From: Candidatus Methylomicrobium oryzae
GTDB taxonomy: Bacteria; Pseudomonadota; Gammaproteobacteria; Methylococcales; Methylomonadaceae
NCBI RefSeq assembly: GCF_016745425.1
Contig: NZ_JAERVK010000001.1
Span: forward strand, 1 to 64,000
DNA length: 64,000 bases
Direction: 5' to 3'
Below, in pieces: positions 33,041 to 41,829 of this stretch (positions are counted from its first letter, which is position 1; every line of letters begins with the position of its first letter). Below the pieces are notes generated by a model that saw only the letters and a program-made list of their open reading frames with translations, was not told the origin of the DNA and ran no database searches. Position numbers and translations under genes: made by a program.

Positions 33041-33985
33041 TTACTCGAGCCGGCGGCGAATGTCGGCGAGTGCCTGCGGCAGCAGGCCCGGCCGGCCGGT
33101 CAGGTAGCGCAAGGCGTCCGTTTCCCGGCGCAGCCAGGTAAACTGGCGTTTGGCCAGTTGCCGGGTTGCGATGATGCCTTTTTCAGTCATCGTTTCCCGG
33201 TCGTATTCGCCGGCGAGATAAGCCCAGGCTTGCCGGTAGCCCACGGCACGGATCGACGGCATTTTCTCGCTCAGATCGCCGCGCCGGTATAACGCTTCCA
33301 CTTCCTCGATCAGGCCGGCTCTGAGCATTTGCCGGAACCGTGCGGCGATCAGATCGTGCAGCGTGGCGCGCTCTTCCGGCGCGATGACCAGCTTGATCAG
33401 GCGGTAGGGCACGGTTTGCGCCTGCGTTTTATCGAAAAACGAAGACAACGGCATGCCGCTGCTTTCGAAAACTTCCAGGGCACGCTGGATACGCTGCGGG
33501 TCATTCGGGTGAATTCGAGCGGCGGCTTCGGGATCGATTTCCCGGAGTCGTTGATGCAGGGCGCTTGATCCAAGCCGCGCGAGGTCTTCGTCGAGGCGGG
33601 CCCGAATGGCCGGCTCGGCCTTCGGCAGCACAGCCAGTCCTTGCGTCAAGGCGCTGAAGTACAGCATTGTGCCGCCGGCTAGAATCGGCAGTTTCCCGCG
33701 CCCGGTCATTTCATTCATCAGTTTCATCGCCTGCGCCCTGAACTGTCCGGTCGAAAATGCTTCGGCCGGGTCGAGGATGTCGATCAGGTGGTGCGGAATG
33801 CCGCGGCGTTCCTCTTGCGTCGGTTTGGCGGTGCCGATGTCCATGCCCCGGTACACCAGTACCGAATCGACGCTGATGATTTCACCGTCGAGCGCGGCGG
33901 CCAGTTCGACGGCCAGCGCAGATTTTCCCGACGCGGTAGGCCCCATCAACAAAATGGCAGGAGGCAGGGAAGAAAGGTCGGGCAT
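33041..33985 (-). CDS. miaA: tRNA dimethylallyltransferase MiaA
   Basis: The 314-residue protein has the P-loop LLMGPTASGKSALAVELAAA, SVDSVLVYRGMDIGTAKPTQ, IPHHLIDILDPAEAFSTGQF, PILAGGTMLYFSALTQGL and IQRALEVFESSGMPLSSF, then RAVGYRQAWAYLAGEYD and ATRQLAKRQFTWLRRE. It transfers a dimethylallyl group to A37 of tRNAs reading UNN codons, such as the tRNA-Leu(TAA) in this window. No hfq gene is beside it. The length is normal. Confidence 0.97.
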   Translation of the reverse strand: MPDLSSLPPAILLMGPTASGKSALAVELAAALDGEIISVDSVLVYRGMDIGTAKPTQEERRGIPHHLIDILDPAEAFSTGQFRAQAMKLMNEMTGRGKLPILAGGTMLYFSALTQGLAVLPKAEPAIRARLDEDLARLGSSALHQRLREIDPEAAARIHPNDPQRIQRALEVFESSGMPLSSFFDKTQAQTVPYRLIKLVIAPEERATLHDLIAARFRQMLRAGLIEEVEALYRRGDLSEKMPSIRAVGYRQAWAYLAGEYDRETMTEKGIIATRQLAKRQFTWLRRETDALRYLTGRPGLLPQALADIRRRLE

Positions 33986-34023
33986 GCGTGACAGGAAATC
34001 GGAAAGAGGAAGATGGCAGGCAG

Positions 34024-34054
34024 CGGTAAGGCTTCGCGCGGCGAAGCCTTACCG
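34024..34054. repeat. Perfect palindromic repeat (14-bp stem)
   Basis: CGGTAAGGCTTCGC (34024-34037) is an exact inverted copy of 34041-34054 across a 3-base GCG loop. It lies in the gap between miaA and the next convergent-side gene and has no T-run, so it looks like a repetitive extragenic palindrome rather than a terminator. Confidence 0.8.
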
Positions 34055-34111
34055 TAGCGGCTGTGCGGAAGCTATGCGAATCAGGTTTGTTGGGAAGTCA
34101 ATGTGCGGGCA

Positions 34112-34561
34112 TCAATAGTGTTGCAGGTACTGGTAAGGAATCGATCTGTCCCCCAGTGGTCTGGCAAAGGTATAAGCGGCCGGCGTATTGACTAAAATGT
34201 CGAACGCTTGCGGGAACGCATCGTGCGGTCTCGGGATCGACGCCAGCGCGGTCAGTGGCGACATGCCCACGAACAAGCCCATGCCGGCCAGGGTTACCGC
34301 CAAACCGATCGGCCTGTAAATCAGGACGTCCAGCAGCGTAAAGGCTGGATCCGCCTTGAACGGGCGCAGTCTGTAGGCCGGCATTTGCGGCGGCAGGTAG
34401 CCGGAGGGCGGCGGAGCATAATACGGAGCCGTAGCGGGGGCTGCGGACCGATCCGCGGCGGACGGCGGATTGTTTTGCTGCATCGGACTCTCCTCTGCGC
34501 GCAGGGGCAAGCTGGCCGCTACCGATAGAGCGATAATGGCGCCATGAATAAGCTTCATCAT
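34112..34561 (-). CDS. Exported protein of unknown function
   Basis: A double ATG (34561/34558) precedes a signal peptide (KLIHGAIIALSVAASLPLRA). The mature part is a proline- and tyrosine-rich linker (PYYAPPPSGYLPPQMPAYRL) and then a hydrophobic region (DVLIYRPIGLAVTLAGMGLF) with NTPAAYTFARPLGDRSIPYQ at the end. It is about 149 residues and probably anchored in or associated with a membrane. It has the look of a conserved proteobacterial protein of unknown function. It is on the minus strand upstream of miaA. Confidence 0.7.
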   Translation of the reverse strand: MMKLIHGAIIALSVAASLPLRAEESPMQQNNPPSAADRSAAPATAPYYAPPPSGYLPPQMPAYRLRPFKADPAFTLLDVLIYRPIGLAVTLAGMGLFVGMSPLTALASIPRPHDAFPQAFDILVNTPAAYTFARPLGDRSIPYQYLQHY

Positions 34562-34849
34562 GTTATGGACCCTGTTTTGCAATGAATTTCCGAAGTTAGT
34601 GGAGTTCGCTGCCGGTGTCAAGTCGGTTCCGCACGGTTTGAAAAAATTTGCTTCGCATCAGCCAAATTTTTATCGGCTGCTATACTTGCGTATCAATAAC
34701 CCTATGAACGATAGAGTTTATAGCGGACCCTATTCGTTTTGTTCGAACCCGGCAGGCTGCACCGGATGCTGGCCCGATAGGCAGCGGGTACAGATATCTG
34801 GCGGTTTTTTCGTCATTTTATCAAATGAAGGTCGTGGTTGGGAGACTAT

Positions 34850-35326
34850 ATGATCAATGATATGAATCCGCGAGACATTGTCGGCGAATTCCAGGAAACC
34901 GTACTGAATCTGTACGGCGGCATGCAGCGTAAAGTGTTTTATACCGGGATAGAAACCCCTTATCCGGACGGCAAACTGATCGTATCGACCACCGATCCGA
35001 CCGGCATCATCACCCATGTGAACCAGGCATTTATCGATATGTCCGGCTATACCGAGGAAGAACTGATCGGGGCGCCGCATTCGATATTGCGGCATCCCGA
35101 CATGCCTTCCGCCGCCTTTAAAGATTTGTGGGATACGGTTAAAAAAGGTGAAAAATGGCAGGGTTTCGTCAAAAACCTGCGTAAGGACGGCGGCTATTAC
35201 TGGGTTAAAGCGACCGTGGTTCCGAATATCCGCAAAGGCGTGGTCGTCGGTTATACGTCCGTGCGCCGGAAACCTTCCCGCACGAAGGTAGAAGAATGCA
35301 TGAAACTTTATCCGACACTTTTTTGA
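34850..35326 (+). CDS. Single-domain PAS (Aer-like) sensory protein
   Basis: GGGAGA lies upstream of the ATG at 34850. The 158-residue protein has one PAS domain like that of the aerotaxis receptor Aer: TTDPTGIITHVNQAFIDMSG, GAPHSILRHPDMPSAAFKDL, NLRKDGGYYWVKATVVPNI and a closing VVVGYTSVRRKPSR. The N-P-x-I/L-R-H-P-D-M-P motif suggests FAD binding. It has no output domain or membrane segment, so it must act on a partner. The gene 12 bases downstream encodes a substrate-binding-like protein and is probably co-transcribed. Confidence 0.85.
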   Translation: MINDMNPRDIVGEFQETVLNLYGGMQRKVFYTGIETPYPDGKLIVSTTDPTGIITHVNQAFIDMSGYTEEELIGAPHSILRHPDMPSAAFKDLWDTVKKGEKWQGFVKNLRKDGGYYWVKATVVPNIRKGVVVGYTSVRRKPSRTKVEECMKLYPTLF

Positions 35327-35338
35327 TCAGGAAATCCT

Positions 35339-36085
35339 ATGTCGTTTCTGTTTACCGTCAGTCCTGATTTCACGCCCGACCGTTTGTCCGGCTGGTATAT
35401 TTTCAACACGTGGCTGCAAAAGCAAACCGGCGTCGCGATCCATCTGGAGATGTACAGCGGTTTCAACAGCCAACGCGAGGCGATCCGCCAGGACGAAGTC
35501 AACCTGATTTATGTGAATCCTTACGACGCGGCAATGCTGGTCAGAGAGAAAGGTTTTCTGCCGCTGGCCAAGCCGGTAGGCGAATCCGACGAGGCGATCA
35601 TTGCTGTCTCGGCGAGCAATCCGGTCAGTGACGTGGCGGAGTTGGCGCCGGGCATCAGGCTGGCGTTTACCGACGATCCGGATGTCAAAATGATGGGAAT
35701 GATCATGCTCGAACCGGGCGATCTGGATGCGGACAATATGCAAAGTATGCCGTGCGACACCTATGTCCAGGTCGCCAAGCATTTGCTGCGGGGCGAGGCC
35801 GACGTCGGGATCTTTCTGGCCGAGGCTTACGACGGCGTTTCCGAAATGATCAAGAAACAGTTGAAAATCCTGGTGCGCAGCCAGATCAGCGTGATCCATC
35901 ACTCGTTGATGATCGGCCCCGGGCTTTTGGACAAGCGCGAACAGTTTCAGCAATGCCTGCTCGGCATGACCGAAGACGAAAAGGGGCGGGGCGTGCTGGA
36001 AAGCCTTGGCTTCAAGGCCTGGGAAAAGGTCGATGACGAAGAAATGGAGTTCATGATCGACCTGATGGATACGCTGACCATCTGA
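35339..36085 (+). CDS. Cytoplasmic PhnD-like substrate-binding-fold protein
   Basis: The 248-residue protein has the layout of phosphonate/phosphite-type periplasmic binding proteins (FLFTVSPDFTPDRLSGWYIF, VAIHLEMYSGFNSQREAI, VNLIYVNPYDAAMLV, FTDDPDVKMMG, LRGEADVGIFLAEAYDGVSE). There is no signal peptide or lipobox, and no ABC permease or ATPase is near. AGGAA precedes the ATG. Being next to a stand-alone PAS protein, it may be a ligand sensor rather than a transport component. That is inference from context. Confidence 0.75.
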   Translation: MSFLFTVSPDFTPDRLSGWYIFNTWLQKQTGVAIHLEMYSGFNSQREAIRQDEVNLIYVNPYDAAMLVREKGFLPLAKPVGESDEAIIAVSASNPVSDVAELAPGIRLAFTDDPDVKMMGMIMLEPGDLDADNMQSMPCDTYVQVAKHLLRGEADVGIFLAEAYDGVSEMIKKQLKILVRSQISVIHHSLMIGPGLLDKREQFQQCLLGMTEDEKGRGVLESLGFKAWEKVDDEEMEFMIDLMDTLTI

Positions 36086-36136
36086 TCGCGTGGGGTCCTC
36101 CGGAAGATTTTTCCCGAGGACCGGCCGGCCTTTCGG

Positions 36137-36658
36137 TCATGGGAGGGTCAATGCATACCGGCGGGCGGGCCGGCGGATGCCGGTGAAATGTTTCCGCCAG
36201 TAGGGGTTGTTCAGGCTTGAGACCAGCACCTTTCCGGTCCGGCGGCTGGCGGCGTGCACGAACCGGTCGCCGCTGACGAACAGGCCGACGTGCGAAAACG
36301 CGCCGCCATCGGTGTTGAAAAAGACCAGGTCGCCCGAACGCAAGTCCTCGGCGCGGGGCAGGACGTCGGCCATTTCTCCGGCCGTGCGCGGCAACAGGAT
36401 CCCGTGCCGCTGATAGACATGGCGCACGAAGCCGCTGCAATCGAAGCCTGCATCCCGTGATGCCGAACCGTAGCGGTAGGGCGAGCCGACCAGGCTCAGC
36501 GCATACCGGGTAACCGGCGGAAGAGGCATCTGCGCAGTCGGCACCGGGACGGGGGCTATCTTCGGCGCGCTCGAGCAGGCAACCAGCAGGGCGAAGACTG
36601 CCGCGAGCGCCGGCTTTGGAGAGAATACGGTTTGAAAGGGTTCAATCTGATGTTTCAA
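36137..36658 (-). CDS. NlpC/P60 family lipoprotein (peptidoglycan hydrolase)
   Basis: The 173-residue protein has a lipoprotein signal (PALAAVFALLVACSS) with an LVAC lipobox, followed by an NlpC/P60 domain. GSPYRYGSASRDAGFDCSGF carries the catalytic Cys, GDLVFFNTDGGAFSHVGLFV the catalytic His, and RFVHAASR the third residue. Such enzymes cut D-Glu-meso-DAP or similar bonds in peptidoglycan, anchored to the outer membrane. It is similar in layout to E. coli Spr/NlpC. It stands alone; no clear ribosome-binding site was seen. Confidence 0.9.
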   Translation of the reverse strand: MKHQIEPFQTVFSPKPALAAVFALLVACSSAPKIAPVPVPTAQMPLPPVTRYALSLVGSPYRYGSASRDAGFDCSGFVRHVYQRHGILLPRTAGEMADVLPRAEDLRSGDLVFFNTDGGAFSHVGLFVSGDRFVHAASRRTGKVLVSSLNNPYWRKHFTGIRRPARRYALTLP

Positions 36659-36677
36659 AGTACCGGCCGTGTTTCAC

Positions 36678-36773
36678 TTACTTTATCCCATCATAAATCA
36701 AAGTGTAGCCAGCTGTGAACTGGACGTCGCCGGTAAAATCGAACCGTTCGGCAGAAGGGAACTCCAATGTCAT
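36678..36773 (-). CDS. Small possible peptide, unknown function
   Basis: A 31-codon frame (MTLEFPSAERFDFTGDVQFT, ending LIYDGIK) starts at 36773. The upstream DNA is open in the same frame to 36881, overlapping the start of the divergent kynureninase-like gene. The composition is protein-like, but there is no good ribosome-binding site. It may be a remnant. Confidence 0.25.
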   Translation of the reverse strand: MTLEFPSAERFDFTGDVQFTAGYTLIYDGIK

Positions 36774-36841
36774 AATTTCTTTCGGTTGCTGCGGCGGTTT
36801 GGATAAATCTGCCCCCGTTCTTACGCTACCCGGCCATTGTG

Positions 36842-38104
36842 ATGAATTCCTTATCTCCCCATCCCGATTCGATTGAAGCAAGTCTCAATGCGTTCGGTTC
36901 GGAAGCGTTGGACGAACATCGCATTCGCCTTCATCTCCGCCCCTTGTTCTCCCGTTCGTTGGAGCATTCCCGGAATGTGATTTATCTGGCAAATCATTCG
37001 CTCGGCCGCGCCCTGGACCAAACCGGGCAGGACGTGAGCGAAGGGCTCGGACACTGGTATACCCAGCGGGAAAATGCCTGGGCCTTATGGCTTAATGAAA
37101 TGGCCGCTTTTCGGGAACGGGTTGCCGCGTTGATTCGCGCCCCGCGCGCCGACTGCACCGTGCCGCGGACCAGCGCCGGTCAGGGGCTGCGGAGCATTCT
37201 CAATTGCTACGATAAACCGATCCGGGTGGTGACCAGTGCCGACGAGTTCAACTCGATCGATCATATTCTCAAGCTCTATGCCCGGCGAGGTCGCATTGAT
37301 CTCATACGTGTTTCCCCAAAGGGCGGCCGGCTGTACCGGATCGAAGATTTTCTCGGCCCGATTCGCGCCGGAGCCGATCTGGTCGTGGTTTCGATGGTGA
37401 TGTTTACCACCGGCCAGCAGTTGCCCGACTTGCCGGCTCTGGTCGAGGAGGTCCACCGGCAGGGCGCCAGAGTGCTGCTCGATCTCTATCATGCAGCCGG
37501 GGCGATTCCGGTCGACGTTGCCGGTTTGGATGCCGATTTCGCGATCGGCGGAAGTTATAAATACCTGCGCGGCGGGCCCGGCGCCGCCTGGCTCTATCTG
37601 CACCCGCGCCATTTGGACGGCGCGCTGCAAACGCTCGATACCGGCTGGTTCGCCGAACCCGATCCCTTCGCGTTCGAAAGGCCGGAAATGCCCGCATTGG
37701 CGCCCGGCGGAAATCGCTTTCTGGAATCCACGCCGGCCGTTTTGCCTTTTTATCAGGCACGGGCAGGGCTGATGTTGACGCTGGGTCTGGGCATGGAACG
37801 GTTGCGCAGGTACTCGCTGAAACAGCAGCTCATGCTCGAGGATTTGCTGAACCGATACGGCATCCCTTTTCTCGGCCGGGCCGAAGAGCGGGGCGCCTTT
37901 GTTTCGATTCCGCATCCGTCTGCGTCCGTGATTGCGGACAGGCTTGAGAAAGCCGGTATCGTCTGCGATGCCAGGCAAGGATTACTGCGCATTTGTCCGG
38001 ATTTTCTGAATACGGAGGAAGAACTGGCGGTTACGGTTGCCGGACTGAAGGAAATCGAGGCATCGCTTCGGAACTCAGGAAGGGGGCGTCATAATGGCGA
38101 ATAG
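36842..38104 (+). CDS. Kynureninase-like PLP-dependent enzyme
   Basis: The 420-residue class V aminotransferase-fold protein has NVIYLANHSLGRALDQT at the start, DCTVPRTSAGQGLRSILNCY, VVSMVMFTTGQQLPDLPALV and RVLLDLYHAAGAIPVDVAGL. The likely Schiff-base lysine is in FAIGGSYKYLRGGPGAAWLY. This matches the kynureninase family, which cleaves kynurenine to anthranilate and alanine, but none of the other kynurenine-pathway genes is near, so the substrate is uncertain. A GTG just before the ATG is an alternative start. Confidence 0.75.
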   Translation: MNSLSPHPDSIEASLNAFGSEALDEHRIRLHLRPLFSRSLEHSRNVIYLANHSLGRALDQTGQDVSEGLGHWYTQRENAWALWLNEMAAFRERVAALIRAPRADCTVPRTSAGQGLRSILNCYDKPIRVVTSADEFNSIDHILKLYARRGRIDLIRVSPKGGRLYRIEDFLGPIRAGADLVVVSMVMFTTGQQLPDLPALVEEVHRQGARVLLDLYHAAGAIPVDVAGLDADFAIGGSYKYLRGGPGAAWLYLHPRHLDGALQTLDTGWFAEPDPFAFERPEMPALAPGGNRFLESTPAVLPFYQARAGLMLTLGLGMERLRRYSLKQQLMLEDLLNRYGIPFLGRAEERGAFVSIPHPSASVIADRLEKAGIVCDARQGLLRICPDFLNTEEELAVTVAGLKEIEASLRNSGRGRHNGE

Positions 38105-38164
38105 GGAAATCCGTACGGCGGATTGTCTTCGCGCCGTACGGGCCCGTATCGGGTCGGGTGCCCG

Positions 38165-38314
38165 CTATACCGGGCTTCGCCCCTGAATAACGCGCAGTAT
38201 GATGATTACCACCGCGATGACCAAAAGCACGTGAATGAATCCGCCCAGCGTATAGGAAGACACCAGACCGAGCAGCCAGAGTATGATCAAGAGGATCGCT
38301 ATCGTTTCAAGCAT
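38165..38314 (-). CDS. Lmo0937-type small membrane protein
   Basis: AGGAG stands before the ATG at 38314. The 49-residue protein (MLETIAILLIILWLLGLVSS, then YTLGGFIHVLLVIAVVIIIL and RVIQG) has two membrane segments and matches the Lmo0937/DUF5670 family of tiny membrane proteins. These are widespread and often stress-induced; the function is unknown. It is transcribed alone, convergent with the kynureninase-like gene. Confidence 0.85.
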   Translation of the reverse strand: MLETIAILLIILWLLGLVSSYTLGGFIHVLLVIAVVIIILRVIQGRSPV

Positions 38315-38467
38315 TGCCGTTTCTCCTGTAAATGCTCCCGAACGGAAGCCACCGTCAAACAGCGGGTCGAGCTGAAAATCGCTGTTCCGTAGCAATCGGG
38401 CTATTGGTCGATTTTAGGTTTAACGGCAGCCACTGTCGGTGCGGAGCCGAACATAAAGGCATTCCGG

Positions 38468-38773
38468 TCAGATAAAGCCGTTATCGATGACCGGCATTAC
38501 CCAATAGCGGATGCCCGCGCCGGCAAATTCTTCGCGGAGCTGCGCCAACAACGATGACAGAACCGCTTCCTCGACATGCATTTGAAACCGGATCCGCTTT
38601 TGCCGTCCGAAAACCTGTTCGGCGAGCGACAACCCTTCGTTGCGGTGGTCGTGGGCATACACCGGAAAGCTGCTGAAGCCGTGCTCGGATTCGAAGGTTA
38701 AAAGGCAGTCGACGATCGCTTCTTCGAGGCCGATCGGCACGTTCAGAGTCACTAGAAATTCTTTGTTGCTCAT
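38468..38773 (-). CDS. DUF3240 family protein of the metal-efflux operon
   Basis: The 101-residue protein (EFLVTLNVPIGLEEAIVDCL, FSSFPVYAHDHRNEGLSLAE, RIRFQMHVEEAVLSSLLAQL) matches DUF3240, a small ferredoxin-like fold. DUF3240 genes are typically found at the end of heavy-metal RND efflux operons, as here. The start overlaps the pump stop (ATGA, 38770-38773). The role is unknown; PII-like metal or ligand sensing has been proposed for similar folds. Confidence 0.85.
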   Translation of the reverse strand: MSNKEFLVTLNVPIGLEEAIVDCLLTFESEHGFSSFPVYAHDHRNEGLSLAEQVFGRQKRIRFQMHVEEAVLSSLLAQLREEFAGAGIRYWVMPVIDNGFI

Positions 38774-41700
38774 GCATCCTCCGGGGCGCGGCCGAACCGT
38801 TTGAACAGAATCGGCAACAGGAACAGGGTCAAAAAGGTCGACGACACCAGCCCGCCGATCACCACGATCGCCAAGGGGCGCTGGATTTCGGAGCCGGGCC
38901 CGGTCGCGAACAGGAGTGGAATCAGGCCGAACGCCGCGATGCTGGCGGTCATCAAAACCGGCCGCAGGCGCCGGGCGGAGCCGATGACCACGACCTTGGC
39001 AAGTTCCATCCCGGTGGCCAGGAGCTGATTGAAATAGCTGACCATTACTACCCCGTTCAGCACCGCAATACCGAGCAGCGCGATGAAGCCGACCGAGGCA
39101 GGCACCGACAGGTATTCGCCGGAAATCCACAGGCCGAATACACCGCCGATCATTGCCAGCGGAATATTCGACAACACCAGCACGGCCTGGCGCACAGAAC
39201 CGAAGGTCGAAAACAGCAGCAGGAAGATCAGGCCCAGCGAGACCGGCACCACGATCGATAACGTCGCGGCCGCGCGCTGCTGGTTTTCGAATTGGCCGCC
39301 GAATTCGATCGTGTAGCCGGTCGGCAGTTTGACCTGTTCGCTGACTTTTTGCCGGGCCTCGTCGACAAAGCTGACTAGGTCGCGGCCCTGTACGTTGCTG
39401 CGCACGACCGTAAAGCGTTGCCCTTTTTCCCGGCCGATAGCGACCACTCCTTCGACTTTTTCGAGTTCGGCGATGCCGGTGATCGGCACATGGCCGCCGC
39501 CCGGCAGCGCGATCTGCAGATTGTCGAAATTGGCGGTATTGCTGTCGCCGCGCAGGAGCAACGGAGTGCGCTTGATGCCTTCCTGAACAATGCCGAGCTT
39601 CAGCCCTTCGACTTGCGAACGCAGCAGTTTTTCGACCGTGTCGCTGTCCAGGCCGAGCCGGCCGGCGCGCGCCTTGTCGATCCTGACCTGCAGGAACTGC
39701 ATCCCGCTGTTCTGCTTGACGAACACGTCGGAAGACCCTTTAATGCCGCGCAAAATCTCGCCGATCTGTTCGGCCTTTGCGCTGAGGACGTTCATGTCGC
39801 TGCCGAACAGTTTGACCGCCACATCACCGCGCGTGCCGGTCAGCATCTCGGAAACCCGCATCTCGATCGGCTGGGTAAAGCCGAATGCAATGCCGGGCGT
39901 TTCGGCCATGACCTGGCGGATTTTCTCGATCAGTTCGTCCTTGCTTTGCATCCGCCATTCGGCTTTCGGTTTCAGCACGAGGAACGTGTCGGTTTCGTTC
40001 AAACCCATCGGGTCCAGACCGAGTTCGTCCGAGCCGACCCGGGAGACGATCGTGTCGATTTCGGCGATTTTCTTCAGCAGGTTTTTCTGCACCTGCCCGT
40101 CCAGCGCGACCGATTGCTCCAGCGAGATCGACGGCAGTTTTTCGAGCTGCACGATGATGTCGCCCTCGTCCATCGTCGGCATGAAGGTGCTGCCGATCCG
40201 GGTAAAGACGAGCGCGGTCAGTACCAGCAGGATGCCTGCCGCACCGAACAGTTTCTTGGGGTTGTTCAGGCACCAGTCCAGCCGCGGCCGATACAGTTTC
40301 AACAGTTGCCTCGGCAGCCACGGTTCTTCATGGGAGACATGCTTGAGCAGAAATGAGGAGACGACCGGAATCACGCTGAGCGACAATACCAGCGAGCCGC
40401 TCAGCGCGAAGACGATCGTCAATGCCACCGGGGTGAACAATTTGCCTTCGAGGCCTTGCAGCGTCAAGAGCGGCAGGAACACGATGATGATGATCAAAAT
40501 GCCCGACGTGACCGGCGCGGCGACTTCGCGCGCGGCGCGGTAGATCACGTGCAGCCGCGGCAGGCGACGGGCTTTCTCGGTGTGTGCGAGATGGGTGATG
40601 ATGTTTTCGACAACCACGACCGCCGCATCGACCAGCATCCCGATTGCGATCGCCAGGCCGCCGAGGCTCATCAGGTTCGCCGACATACCGATCTGGTTCA
40701 TTAATATAAAGGTGAACAGCGCCGCCATCGGCAACGCCAGGGCCACGGTAACCGCGGCCCTGAGGTTGCCGAGGAACGCGATCAACAGTACCACAACCAG
40801 CGCGATCGCTTCGAATAGTGCATGCAGCACCGTATCTACCGCCTTGTCGACCAGATTGCCGCGATTGTAGAACACCTTCACATCGACGCCGGAAGGAAAG
40901 CCGGGGCGGATCTCGGCCAACTTGCTCTCGATCCCTGCGATCGTCTGCCGGGCGTTTGCGCCGCGCAGACTCAAGACCAGACCGGTGACCGATTCGCCTT
41001 TACCGTTCTTGCTGACCGCGCCGTAGCGGGTCAAGGCACCGATCCTGACCTCGGCGACGTCGCCGACGGTAATCGGGATGCCGTTAAGGGTATCGATCAC
41101 GATCCCGCTGAGGTCGGCGAGTGTTTTGACCCGGCCTTCGGCGCGTACGATCAAGGCTTCCTCGCCGTCATCCATACGGCCCGCCCCGTCGTTACGGTTA
41201 TTCGCCTCGATCGCGTGCGTCAATTGGTCGATCGTGATGCCGCGCGCCGCCATCCGGATATTGTCCGGAACCACTTCGAAGCTTCTGACCAGGCCGCCGA
41301 GCGAGTTTACGTCCGCAACGCCGGGCACGGTCCGAAGCGCGGGGCGGATCACCCAGTCGAGCAGGTCGCGCCGTTCCATCAGGCTCAAATCGCCGCCTTC
41401 GATCGAAAACATATACATTTCGCCGAGCGGTGTGGTCATCGGCGCGATCCCGCCTTCAATACCCGGCGGCAGGTCGCTCCACAGCGTGTTCAGACGTTCG
41501 GCGATCTGCTGGCGCGCCCAGTAAATGTCGGTGCCTTCGCTGAAGTCGACGGTGATGTCGGTCAGCGCGTATTTGGCGATCGAGCGTAGCATCACCTGAT
41601 GCGGTATCCCGAGCAATTCGATTTCGATCGGCGCGGTGATGCGCGCCTCGACCTCCTCGGGGGTCATGCCGGGCGCCTTCACGATCACCTTGACCTGGGT

Positions 41701-41829
41701 CGGCGAGACTTCCGGAAACGCGTCGATCGGGATATGGGTGAAAGCATGGAAGCCCGCGCCCGCCAGCAGCAGCATCGACAGCAGGATCAGGATGCGCTGG
41801 CTTAGTGCGAATTGAATCAGCCGCGCCAT
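38770..41829 (-). CDS. CusA/CzcA-family heavy-metal RND efflux pump
   Basis: The 1019-residue inner-membrane transporter has 12 membrane segments and two large periplasmic loops. It starts MARLIQFALSQRILILLSML, with PIDAFPEVSPTQVKVIVKAP and PEEVEARITAPIEIELLGIP. The heavy-metal RND helix 4 reads GLAIAIGMLVDAAVVVVENI; this AIGxxVDAA form is closer to the CusA (Cu/Ag) type than to the DFG-type Co/Zn/Cd pumps. Substrate assignment is therefore tentative. It forms a tripartite pump with the adaptor and TolC-like genes upstream. Its start overlaps the adaptor stop by one base. Confidence 0.93.
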   Translation of the reverse strand: MARLIQFALSQRILILLSMLLLAGAGFHAFTHIPIDAFPEVSPTQVKVIVKAPGMTPEEVEARITAPIEIELLGIPHQVMLRSIAKYALTDITVDFSEGTDIYWARQQIAERLNTLWSDLPPGIEGGIAPMTTPLGEMYMFSIEGGDLSLMERRDLLDWVIRPALRTVPGVADVNSLGGLVRSFEVVPDNIRMAARGITIDQLTHAIEANNRNDGAGRMDDGEEALIVRAEGRVKTLADLSGIVIDTLNGIPITVGDVAEVRIGALTRYGAVSKNGKGESVTGLVLSLRGANARQTIAGIESKLAEIRPGFPSGVDVKVFYNRGNLVDKAVDTVLHALFEAIALVVVLLIAFLGNLRAAVTVALALPMAALFTFILMNQIGMSANLMSLGGLAIAIGMLVDAAVVVVENIITHLAHTEKARRLPRLHVIYRAAREVAAPVTSGILIIIIVFLPLLTLQGLEGKLFTPVALTIVFALSGSLVLSLSVIPVVSSFLLKHVSHEEPWLPRQLLKLYRPRLDWCLNNPKKLFGAAGILLVLTALVFTRIGSTFMPTMDEGDIIVQLEKLPSISLEQSVALDGQVQKNLLKKIAEIDTIVSRVGSDELGLDPMGLNETDTFLVLKPKAEWRMQSKDELIEKIRQVMAETPGIAFGFTQPIEMRVSEMLTGTRGDVAVKLFGSDMNVLSAKAEQIGEILRGIKGSSDVFVKQNSGMQFLQVRIDKARAGRLGLDSDTVEKLLRSQVEGLKLGIVQEGIKRTPLLLRGDSNTANFDNLQIALPGGGHVPITGIAELEKVEGVVAIGREKGQRFTVVRSNVQGRDLVSFVDEARQKVSEQVKLPTGYTIEFGGQFENQQRAAATLSIVVPVSLGLIFLLLFSTFGSVRQAVLVLSNIPLAMIGGVFGLWISGEYLSVPASVGFIALLGIAVLNGVVMVSYFNQLLATGMELAKVVVIGSARRLRPVLMTASIAAFGLIPLLFATGPGSEIQRPLAIVVIGGLVSSTFLTLFLLPILFKRFGRAPEDA

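Noticed and set aside
39418-40543. Overlapping plus-strand frames of more than 300 residues opposite the RND pump gene
   Set aside because: The pump gene on the minus strand has full family motifs across this region; the opposite frames have no domain and arise from GC-rich codon bias.
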